64,000 nt of DNA from Bisporella sp. PMI_857 (Eukaryota; Ascomycota; Leotiomycetes; Helotiales; Helotiaceae): positions 186,001-250,000 of the forward strand of contig JAJSPD010000050.1 in NCBI GenBank assembly GCA_021307315.1. Direction: 5' to 3'. Made by a program: the position numbers and the translations under genes. The notes beneath the pieces are model-generated. The model had not been told where the DNA came from, searched no databases, and saw only the letters and a program-made list of their open reading frames with translations. Below are positions 11,620 through 21,548 of the stretch, in pieces. Positions within the stretch are counted from its first letter, which is position 1; each line of letters opens with the position of its first letter.

Positions 11620-12530
11620 GTCCGCAGCACGGATGCTCGCCGACGGTCATACAGTTAGAATTGAAGGCTCATTCACTCGTGCTAGAACGACGAAGATGAG
11701 GGAGCTCAAGGAATAAATTGATTGAAATGATAGTGGCAGGTTACTGAGTTATTTGCAATTAAAATGAATTGACTTTATGGGCGACCTTTGAAGGTTTGTA
11801 CCCTTTCTAAGCTACATATATTGGATTATATGACGACTTTCATTATTTTTCTATAGTAATGTTTCACCATAAGGCATCCTATAGCTTTCTAAATCAGAGC
11901 CTATCTTCTAACATCAATCTTATGGTGAGTAACCTACATGCCTCCCCACGCGGGCGCACCCCACCTGTAGCAGAGCTCAAGTTCTTTTTCACAACTTTTA
12001 ATCTACTGAGTGATATCTGTCGGTTATTGTAAGCCATTCAATTGTGACTGTGGGGTTGCATATGCAATATAACATTGACCATAGAATATAGCTCGCTTAT
12101 TTCGATACTGCACAAACAACATTATTATAAGCGGCCCCATGAATATGAACTTGACAGGCCAACATCAGTTCTTCCTTCTCATATTCTTTGTTCATATATC
12201 CTTTCCGCAAAGCCGTTAAAAATAGACCCTCTATGTTAGTTGCATAGTACAACGAGGTTATGCTTAACTGCAAGACTCTCCCTCTAGAGCCAATCTGCGA
12301 ATCGTTTTGGTTATACTTTTGTTTTGTTTGCTGGGATCCGGGCTATCACCGGCAGAAGAAGCTTAGTAAAAGTAATCATATATCATATGAGAGAAGTATG
12401 GGATATCATCCGCCGCTTTTTGAACCGCCACTTCTTGGGCCGCGAAGGGCAGTTGCAATTCAAGAACCCGCAGCTGTCGGCGGTCTAGCACAACACGCCT
12501 CGTCTGTGTATTCTTCTCACTTGTCGCTAA
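11620..12530. other. intergenic, AT-rich; no supported gene
   Basis: Only an unrecognised ORF at 12260-12556 overlaps the end of this stretch. Confidence 0.45.
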
Positions 12531-13062
12531 TTGTGGGTTATCATTTTATTGCCTAACCATCTTGCAACTTGCAATAAAATTAGATATTACGAAGCCATAT
12601 TCATCTATATGCAGATAACCACTCCGAAACATCTAGCAAAGCGATTGAAAAAATATTTCGACCGCTTCTTGCTGCCACAACGTCTCCAATTAATTACTTC
12701 GTTTTACCTCAGAGGGTCTTATACTGGCATGCAAGAACCTCCCTTTTCAACCAGATGGAAGTCCTTTAGGTGAAGGGTCACAATACAAGTATGAAACTTG
12801 GAAAAAGATGTGGAACAATATAACCAGTATGACTGGGTTACAATATCTGCACATTCAACTATATCTCGACAACAAGGCTTGGCAAGGCATTCCCGAGGAA
12901 AGATTATTCTCAGCACTAGAGGCTATAATGGCTGTTATATCACCCCGACTATTTGGATTTGGCATCTCACTTGACTCTTCTATTATCGCAACACCGCCAT
13001 GGCAAGCTCTCCCTTGTACCTTTCGATTCATGAACTTTTACGAATGCCCTACAGCAACTTAG
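12531..13062 (+). pseudogene. frameshifted DUF7730-like fragment
   Basis: The first part (frame of 12531-12773) contains LAKRLKKYFDRFLLPQRL and ITSFYLRG. This resembles the 'xFLPQRLxxIRSLxxxW' core of fungal DUF7730-type proteins. It ends in TGA after RWKSF. The expected continuation (YKYETWKKMWNNI, then GLQYLHIQLY) is in another frame at about 12788-13062. The gap is too short for an intron. Flanking N- and C-terminal parts are missing. The family has no known biochemical role. I read this as a degraded copy. Confidence 0.5.
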
Positions 13063-14232
13063 CATGTCTTACTGTTGCACGACTAGAGTTCTGTGGGTTT
13101 TGAAGCTCTCTACTGCTCAGCATCATGAGAGGAGCCATGGTTGTATTTTGTAACGCCTATCCACAGGTCATTTATATTAAGTACTCCGGTAGTGGAAAAG
13201 CTCATAATGCGGCATGAAATATGAAGGCCCCAATATCAACACGTAAAACGTATTCATTGATCTGATAATTCCTGAAGCGATTAAGGTGTTGATTATCCTT
13301 CTTGTCTGATCCATCATTGCATTACTAGAGTGGAACATGATGTGCCTATGGGAAATCAAAGCGTAGGAATGATAAGACAATAAGATATCAGTTAATACAC
13401 AATAATTTGGAAGCTTCGATTTGAAATAGAAGACGCACAGTACTATTGTATACGATCGCTCCCGGTTACATTCCCATCTACCACTCTGATCGGAGCGCCA
13501 CGTGAGCTGCCATGTCTTAAAGATAACGGGAGATCGAACCGCAAGTCGCTTTTAAGGTTGCCTCTGAACTCGCATATCTGTCGGTTCCTACCAGCCACGC
13601 CGTTATCCTAAGGCATGATAGGTTGGCGGTCTGAACCTACCAGGACAAGGTGTCTTCCTCTACCTTGAACATGTGAAAAATATACGTCGCAGGTGCTCAC
13701 TCGAGAAGCAGTGCCAGCCACCTCCGGGGAGCCCCCTGGACCAGCTGGATAGCTATGACCACACGACAACAGATTTTTACTAGAACCGCCGTGGCTTGGC
13801 ATGAAAGCCCAAAAGTCCTCCTCAAGGAAGAGAAATCGTACTAAAAATACGGATGGTGGCGTACTCGGTTCTGTACAGAGGACGTTCAGCTGTCACCCGC
13901 ACGGACCAATGGGGTCGCAAATCAGGGCTGAGAAGCTACTTAAACGCGCCAATCGCCTTCTTGGCCGGATTCATCGAGCCAATCAAGATCTGATCCTATG
14001 GTCGTTGCAAGATGCTTGTTCCTGCAGTCGTGCATAAATTCTTCCCCAATCTACAATTAGTAGGGTTACAGCTTTGCGCTCGGAGTATAATATCCCCAAG
14101 TCGCGCCAGCGGCGAGAGTTGCTTCGCATGTATAACCTTACAGTATGAACTACCGGTCATGCCAGACTCGTGATCTGCACCCCAACCAACGGTAATCTCT
14201 CACTTTCACGGTTATTGCTGCTGCATTGGGAG
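13063..14232. other. intergenic; no supported gene
   Basis: Only short unrecognised ORFs (13177-13380, 13608-14037). The last part is the upstream region of the membrane ectodomain gene. Confidence 0.45.
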
Positions 14233-16314
14233 ATGAATGGCATATTTCGGATAAACCAGGGATGGACTCTCATTGTTTTGACTCTGATCCTCCTGGTGAT
14301 AACTTGCCTCCAGGCCCGCAGAAGCATCGTGACGAGAAACTTCCCAATAGTCAACCAGTCTCGCAGCTACTCCATCCTCCTCCTTCGTGCTTTCTCTGAG
14401 CTGACGGGCCTCTCGCTATGGGCGACAATCTCTACAACATTGGAACGCCTCAAGTGGGTTATGATCTGTCGGAAGGGCCAATCTAGAGCGAAGTTCGTCG
14501 AATTCCTTGCCCTGCAGGAGGGCACATCAATTCTCGGCCTACTATCTCTCGCAACTGGAGGCGCTGTGCCATCCTTCAAAACTCGTCTTTGGAGTATCAC
14601 ACGGCTGTTATTTATAGTTTTCATCCCCGGGATAGGCATCCTTATCATGAGTATGCTCCTTCTGCTCCTACTCGTCATGCCCCAAATCGGAAGTGGAATG
14701 GAGATCATTTCTCGCATATAGTTTCATAATGGCAATATGTATGCAACTAGGCTGATTATGGAGCAGGTCAGGTCGACATCCAATTAGCGTTCTCTCCGGT
14801 CTCATTTCGGAAGCCATACTTCGGCTATGCCAATCAGCCGATGAATGCCTCCGTGGCAAGCGAATACACAGGATTTAGTGACCTCTTGCTGTCATGGAAG
14901 TTCTCGAGTTTCTTGGGGGACCCAGCCCGCTCCATAGACTTAACACCAGAGGCCGAGAGGGCCAAGGTCTGCGGCCTTAATGCGGACGCCCTAGACCAGT
15001 CGGGTTGCCATCGGACTTATTTCCTTTCCGGAGAGAGTATGTTTATTATGCCAGAGCTCGTCGTTGATGCAAGCTTTCCGGATGCAAACATCGTTCTTGT
15101 CCGTAACCATCGCGGTTATCTCCTTGACTTCAACACAGGTGATTCAACTACAGAATTTGATGCTGCCCAAGAGTGCCGGACCTATTCTTCTCGATACCTG
15201 GGGGCTCAGGCTGGAGCAATTCGCCTGTGTGTCAGTAACTCCAGCTCTAATGAGCTTGAAGCTCGTAAGATAATCCATTCATATATCTCTGCGAAAGAAC
15301 GGGCAAGACTAAATGAATAAAGGTCTTGTGACATGCCCTGGTCCTATAGCCTCGCGGCTGATGTGTCTTAATGACACGTCTTGGTTTCATAACGTGGACT
15401 GGACAGTGAAAATGTCTGCATTCTTCCAGAATTCTACAGTTGCCTATAGTCGAACCAACGCAACTATCCTGTGGCACTCCTTCACCGACGGCCCGCGCAT
15501 ACCCGTCGATCTATCTGCGTTGCAGATTCTGGAAGCATATGATCATCTGCTTCTCGACACTACCACATTATTACACAAGAATGGTACCGATTTGCCCCTT
15601 TTCTCAGGTAGCACATTTCCAACCTACCTGTGGATGAGCATGCCGAATTTTAGCGGCCAACACGCTATTAACCCAGCCACAAGCAGTGGCGTCTTCTCTG
15701 CACTACAATCCCTGCTAGCTATCCCGCTGTACTACTGCCAGACCGGTATGGCCAGGCGCCTCGTCCCGACTAGCCTCGATGGCAAGTCCGTTTCTAACCC
15801 AGATCTATCTGCCTTATTAGAAGTGCTGAGTCCCCTCCCGGAACGCAGCAGTCCGACATCATTCGCCTACCACCGCTACGAAATTGTAGTTGGCAGTCCT
15901 ACCCTAGTCGCTTATATTGTGCTCAGCGGCGCGGCCTTGCTTGCATGCAGTATTGCCCAGTTTTTTATCAGCATGTCTGCAAGGCGTACGGGTCGTGGAA
16001 TTCGAATGCCACACCTCAGCCGGTACCCGGCACTCGATTTGTTTACGCACTGTACTATCGAAGACGAGAATGGGTGTGCGATCTATCAAGGTCGATCTGA
16101 TGCCCAACCCTGTGATGGGTCGCAGGGTAGCCTGCTGAGCTGGCTCTCGACGATGAGTATCAAGTGGTCAAGGCCACCTAGCATCCAGGAAGATCTACAA
16201 TTATTTGCGGTTCATCGTGCCGATGAACCAGTCGATTGGCCATTGGAGAGCATACCATCGATTCATTCTTATTCCAGTGGAAAGCTTGCTCAAGCTCCGA
16301 GCGCCTACATTTAG
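14233..16314 (+). CDS. large fungal membrane protein with extracellular middle domain
   Basis: Three exons (14233-14650, 14767-15264, 15323-16314) with introns of 116 and 58 bp (GTATGC and GTAAGA donors) give 635 residues in exact frame. Two or three hydrophobic helices lie in the first 150 residues: a Leu/Ile-rich one, then the LLLRAFSELTGLSLW region, and one around IPGIGILIM. A long Cys- and Asn-rich region follows, with sequons such as NAS, NSS, NDT, NAT and NGT. Another helix (LVAYIVLSGAALLAC) precedes a cytoplasmic tail of about 125 residues. This layout matches a family of uncharacterised Pezizomycotina integral membrane proteins; I do not know its function. The in-frame ATG at 14233 was chosen because the longer open frame begins with GTG. 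An upstream exon cannot be excluded. Confidence 0.72.
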
Positions 16315-17353
16315 CGCGTAGTGGAGGCAACATACAGGATGGCAAGTATAGTTGTATATTACATACTCATCATTTCTCTGTCTAAAATGAAGACCAGGCT
16401 GCTCGCAATTATTCTCTACACAAACTGGGCACACAAATTCATTTGCACGAGGCTTTTTAGTGTGTATGGGAAGATATAGATGACACCCTGGGTATTTGCG
16501 TTGATAGATAGGGTTTCCCGTCGCGGCAAACCTACACGCTGCACTATCGCCTCTTCGAGATTACTCTAAAATGAACTACATGAGTGGTTTCTATTGTATT
16601 AATCAGAGAAACTCGGAAGAGCGGAAACAACAAGGGCAGCTTATGAAAGGGATATATCGTAAAGCACATCGTGCCATTGTTTGGATCCGAAAGGAGGCAG
16701 TAGATAGAAAAGAAGCACGTGAATCTACCACGCTTAAAAATTAACTATTTATTTCTGTTGACCTCTATGTCGAGTTTGAGAAGTTACTCATATCGCTTCC
16801 TCCAGAAACATAATGGCCAGTTATATCAAGGACTTAGTAAACTACAAGCAACAGCTCTGATACATCTAAAATCAAGCAAGATCAGGCTTGAGAGACAACA
16901 AAATGAAACTGACACTTACGGAACGTCTAAAAATGGCAATTTTGGTGCGCCATGATTTTAGATCCCGTCTTGTGATGCTTAAATCCAGCGAGGAGTGCAG
17001 AGGCGGCCTCGTCCGCCTATTTTCCTGTGTAGGTTTGACGCTAAATTTATGCTTATTTTAGCGGCAGCTAGTTTTAGAGCTCATTCCAACTTCTAAATGA
17101 ATTACAGAAGAAATATCTCGAAGACTCCGTTACCGCAAACCTAAGGAGGATAATTACAACGTCTAAAAGGGTTCATCTTAGCACAATATTGCTAAGCGCA
17201 TAGCCGCATCCCAGTCTACAAGCTCAAATCTGCTGTGACGATGCTGGCATTTATGGCCATCTATAATTGGAATATGTGGGCACAGTCGAGCAACAGGCTT
17301 GGGTGCAGTGGACTACTCTCTGACTGTTTGATTTAGGAACAATCGATGAGAAC
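16315..17353. other. intergenic with a HET fragment
   Basis: Apart from the HET-like piece at 16580-16744 there is only an unrecognised ORF at 16719-16955. The rest shows no coding signal I can support. Confidence 0.5.
16580..16744 (+). pseudogene. HET-domain fragment
   Basis: A 54-residue open frame carries the second conserved block of HET domains: the 'CINQ..xxER..Q..xM..IY..A..xxVW' order appears as YCINQRNSEERKQQ, then QLMKGIYRKAHRAIVWI. The preceding part of the domain (the LSYxWG block) and all downstream sequence are missing, and the frame stops at 16742-16744. The piece is a relic of a heterokaryon-incompatibility-type gene. Confidence 0.62.
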
Positions 17354-17743
17354 CTAGATGAGAATCAGTTCATCTTCAGTGCTAACACTAGTAGGAACGC
17401 TATTTTCTGAGTCCAATTCCATATCCCATGGAGCATTATTGTCATCATGCTCGTCCTCAGCCAAGTTATCGTTCTCATCATCGTCAAAGACAGCATCGTC
17501 TTCCACACCATCTTCTTTACCGTTTTATACTCGACGGCAAAGACCTGCGCTTAATTCCATGGAAGCAGACTTCTCTTCGATTACCACTGGTGCGGTTTTG
17601 ATTCTCGAGAGCGGGTTCTTCGGCTCGGAGTTATCGAGCGGTCGGGCTGGGTGAGTAACGAAACGACCGAGCAGCCTTTTTGCGTCTTTGGCTGGAAGAC
17701 GGGCTCGTAAGAGCACGAATGTTGGTTTTTCAGATGGTGCCAT
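17354..17743 (-). pseudogene. acidic ORF interrupted by one in-frame stop
   Basis: From the ATG at 17743 the frame encodes MAPSEKPTFVLLRARLPAKD, then a RLLGRFVTHPARPLDN segment, up to a TAA near 17525. The same frame then stays open for 57 codons of clearly non-random, acidic sequence (FDDDENDNLAEDEHDDN, then PWDMELDSEN) to the TAG at 17354. That is 129 codons with a single internal stop. No intron of acceptable size removes the TAA. The first half resembles a family of fungal hypothetical proteins with an 'LLxARLPxxxAxxLLGRFV' motif, from memory. It is either a recent pseudogene or a miscalled base. Confidence 0.5.
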
Positions 17744-18189
17744 CTCTTGATTGTGGAGATTGTTTACAATAGCTAGTCCTATGTGGAGAGAGCGGTTGAT
17801 ATGCAGAATAAATGATACCTAAACTAAAGAGTCGTGGGTTCGAAATCTCAAACCTCCCCTCATCTTCTCACGACTCCAATTATTTAGCGTTAGTCATGAT
17901 TTCGGCTAGGGGTTACAGCCTTAAAGCTCCTGAAACGCGGCGTTTAATTATAGGCTGCTTGGTGTTCGCCCTTGTATATGTGGAACACCACCTATATGCA
18001 TGAGATCCCGCCTCGTCGACCCCCGGACTGGAGCTGAAACCCCCTTTTCCGTGCAGCGCACACTCGCTATCCGGCCCAATTAACACCATAACAGCCGAAA
18101 ACTGATTTATATCTTAGTACCGGCCGACCAATGGAGCCAACCGAAGGAAAGAACGAAATACTCTGGTATACTGAACAACAAACAAATCG
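17744..18189. other. intergenic; a B-box-like motif only
   Basis: The motif GGGTTCGAAATC near 17837 resembles a Pol III B box, but no matching A box or tRNA fold is visible. No coding signal. Confidence 0.4.
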
Positions 18190-19147
18190 ATGACTCGAGG
18201 ACAATCAATCTATGTGGTTATTTTGGAGCTTGAATCAGGAATCGATGGAACTGGTCACGACTTTTGGAGTGTCGAAGTGACAGCGCAAGGCTCTGCGACT
18301 AAATGTCAATTGACAGAGATCCTCGGGAATGCTTCAGACCAAGAAGAGTTGAGATGCTCCTTATTAACAAAAGATCTCAATGGGAAAACTCTAGGATGTG
18401 CTGTCACGCAAGAAAGTATTGAAATAAGTCATTTACTCTTGCGAGCAGGTTCAATCCTACAGCTCGTGATAGTGTTGGACATTCTGTTCTTCCTAAGGCG
18501 CTCGAAGCAGAGCAGTACAAGAACTTTTGGCTGTGCGTTGGAGCCATGACTAGAGTTGAGGCTAAAGAATTAAGTGATATCCTACTTGATATCGGGCATT
18601 CCTGGTCAAACGCTAACGATATCCTTCTTAATGCTAAGCGGCGCCCCGATTCGGAGACACTGCATCGTCTGGCTGATATTCTCATTTTCCCAGATGACTT
18701 TGCGAGACAAGACAAGGCCGGGGTTACGTCATACCATAGAGCTGTGCACCAGAAGACACCAGAGGTGGTAAGAGGATTCTTTGCAAATTGCGGAGCCGAT
18801 GCTACAATTCAGGATGACTGCTTTGGTCTAACTCCGCTACACGCCGCTGCCATCTCAGGTAAATCCTTGGAAAATGCAGGATGCTATTTTGAATGGCAGC
18901 GGTCCCGCCGATGACAGCATCAAAGAGTACATTGGAGGTCGCACCGCCTTCGATCTCGTAAGCTATCATGGCGAATCAGTTACCCTTACTGTCAGCGGGT
19001 CAAGACGAAAGCGTAAACGACCGAGAAACTAGGATTTCTAACAAGATATACACTAGCCTGGGCAGCCCAAGTCAGAAAACGATATGTGCACCCCTTATCA
19101 GAAGATGCAGCAGCATGGATCATCGAGCAGCGTCAACAAGTCGCTTT
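18190..19147 (+). pseudogene. ankyrin-repeat protein with frameshifts
   Basis: Ankyrin-type pieces follow one another in order but in different frames. Frame A has GKTLGCAVTQESIEISHLLL and ends near 18450. A second frame gives NPTARDSVGHSVLPKALEA and continues to GADATIQDDCFGLTPLHAAA near 18860. A third frame from about 18880 gives SIKEYIGGRTAFDLVSYHG, then a basic SRRKRKRPR stretch. A last piece (VRKRYVHPLSEDAAAWIIEQ) lies near 19070-19147. The switches fall where consecutive repeats should be contiguous, leaving no room for introns. Ankyrin arrays are protein-binding scaffolds and are common in fungal NLR-like and accessory genes; the parent domain set is not visible. I read this as a decaying gene, with assembly errors as the alternative. 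Confidence 0.58.
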
Positions 19148-20132
19148 GCTCCATTAACGGAAGACGCAAGCAACAGCGGACGGGAAGCCATGTTCCAATC
19201 AGCCATGATGGACATAGGTTACTCGATGACTCAATCTACCGATGCAAAAGCCGTCCAAGGAGGTGAGCCGGCGGATCGTGTGCGTCGATTTGATAAGTTG
19301 CTGCAAGATGACATCGAGAGAGTGGCCGAGGAGGGTGCAAGATGTTCGCTTCTTGTTCCCTTGGAAAGGGAACTGTGTTCGGTGGCCACAAGTCTATTAT
19401 CTAGATAAGAGGGGCAATTTAGGTACACAAGGCCACTGTATGAGATTGAGGAGAAGAGAACTTGCACATGGGTGGTGGATGAGTGTGGGGTTTGTAGAGG
19501 CGTGTTGGGGGCGGTTGATGAGTAACAAATGCATCAGGTGCCACCACTCTGAATATATCAGTTATAAATGGGTACGCATAGCACCCAGAATAGATGATAT
19601 ACGGGTTTGAATAATGATTCATCCTGGTTCGGTTCCATTCGATTTGATTTATAGCTGTAGGAGGTGTGTGGCTTACTAGGTGCTTTAGTGACCATATTGG
19701 ATGGGTCATAGATAATGACTAAGTGTCTTGAACCATAGGCCTCCCCGTTGTCCTTCCTGCTGAGCCATCCGAGCTTGGCTATGTGAACGTTATTTCCTTC
19801 TCTAGGGATTTAGCAACCAAAGCAGAAAGTTCCCTCCTGATCAAGAATGGCTGTTACGTTGGCATTATCTAGCTTCACCGAGTACAGTTGGTCACACAGA
19901 GCACGAGCACTCCACGGCGCTGTCTCCTAGGCTGCTTTATCGATCCGTTAGAGTTTGACCCTGTCCAGATGTGCTCTTTGTCCTGATATCTCTGATTCCC
20001 GCAACGCAGTGAAAATTCGTGCGTGGTTCTCCAACGTGAACCTCCGCTTCAATTGCTTTTCTGGCTACCCAGGGCTGTGGTTTGCTTTTTTTCCTTCACT
20101 TCCAATTCTGGATGTAGCAGTCGCCCCCACCA

Positions 20133-20189
20133 GGGTTAGAACTCTTACGATGCTTGACCTACCGCTCAGTGGTGTACGGGCTGCGCTAC
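20133..20189 (-). other. possible tRNA-derived (SINE-like) Pol III promoter relic
   Basis: On the minus strand TAGCGCAGCCCG (20189-20178) resembles an A box. AGTTCTAACCC (20143-20133) resembles a B box with one or two mismatches, at about the spacing seen in tRNA genes. The arms do not pair into a cloverleaf, so this is not a functional tRNA. Confidence 0.28.
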
Positions 20190-20339
20190 GATGGGGATGC
20201 ACTCAAAGTTGAATGTACGTTGGATAGTTGGATCTCAATCTCTGACTTGTTGTGCTTTGAGCGTTTCAATTTGTGGGTTGAAGGTCGTTAATCTGTCGAG
20301 CTGAGTTGCGCGCTCTTTATATTCATATTTTCCTCACTT

Positions 20340-20406
20340 TGGCTCAGTCGGTAAGCACTTTCATTCGCGTATTCACGCTTGCATTTCGCCTCCTGTGTTC
20401 CAACTG
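20340..20406 (+). other. possible second Pol III box pair
   Basis: TGGCTCAGTCGGTA (20340-20353) fits the A-box consensus well. A weak B-box-like TGTTCCAACTG follows about 45 bases later. No tRNA fold was found. Confidence 0.25.
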
Positions 20407-21548
20407 ATTTGGGATCGTTGTCATTGATACTGGAAGTTCTCGCCCCATCGCAGTGAGGGCATAACTTTCGTTGCCACGATGCGCCATTTGAGACACGAAC
20501 TGATCTCTGTTCGTTTTGAGTGCCAGGGCCTACTCAATTACTTCAGTCATAACCTCCCTATCACATTATACCACTCTATACCTCTTTTTATTCCACCCCG
20601 AGGTCTTAGGCGTCTGGCAATGTCGAGCTAACGCCCTATATCCTTTCTCACCCGACTACTCGGTCGCCCACTACTTACTCGGTTGCTGGCTGTCATTTGC
20701 CGAGCCGGATCCCGAGCGATAATGTCGTGGTTATCAAAGATGCCATGTGTATGAATGGTCCCCATAGATTTCTTGGGCCGGGAGTTATAAGGTACAACCC
20801 TAACCAAATGTCCGCTCCAGTACATATTTAATCTGACTAGCCATTCTCCTACTTATTAGACTATATAATCAAAGCTCTTTATTTAAGACGATTGAGGCCT
20901 TCGGGATCAGCATAAGACGGGCTAAATATTGCAAGCAGGTTTTCCGCCAAGGCACAGGGTAGCATAATGATTGACCAATTATGTAGGGGAGCTTCTTGAC
21001 CTAGCAGAGCTGCAGCCTTAAAAAAGCGAGTTCAGCGCCACAAGCCCCACATTCGCCTTGGCATAGGCCCTCATTTATTTTAAGCTTACTGGCACCGTCT
21101 TGGCTCCAAGTCATCAACATTCCCGTGTTTATGCAAAAGTCGTTCGAGCGAGAAGGGTAGTTATTGCGTGGAAATACTTCATAAAGCTCGAGTTACGAGT
21201 AGAGAACACACTGCTTAGGAAACCTGCCGTGGTTTGGCCGAATATGGTAATAGTTAGTCCAAATTGTTACTCTAGTTGCGTAACGTAGTAAAGCTTACTC
21301 GGTTTTAGCCGCCTATGTCACATTGCAGTAAAGGAAGATATCTTGCCCCGGTTATTGCACAAATTCATAACTAAAGAGCTAGCATTCGCCAAGATTAGAG
21401 TGAACGGCTTCGGCTAAACAACCCTACTGGGTACTAATCCACATACGAAGATTGTTATGATGGCTTAGCTTCAGCCTCACCTTGGTGCATAAAAGGAGAA
21501 AACTTCCTAAGATGGATCTGAGATGACCTCGATACTTAGTGGCCCAGA

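Larger units (their letters stand above)
19148..21548. other. 2.4 kb gene-poor stretch
   Basis: ORFs here (18968-19408, 19242-19610, 19955-20212, 20516-20722) have no recognisable domain. Two Pol III box-like motifs in opposite orientation lie at 20133-20189 and 20340-20406. Confidence 0.45.

Noticed and set aside
17830..17850. B-box-like GGGTTCGAAATC as a tRNA gene
   Set aside because: There is no A box at the right distance and no cloverleaf.
20330..20410. tRNA gene
   Set aside because: The D-arm-like sequence is good, but acceptor, anticodon and T stems do not pair.
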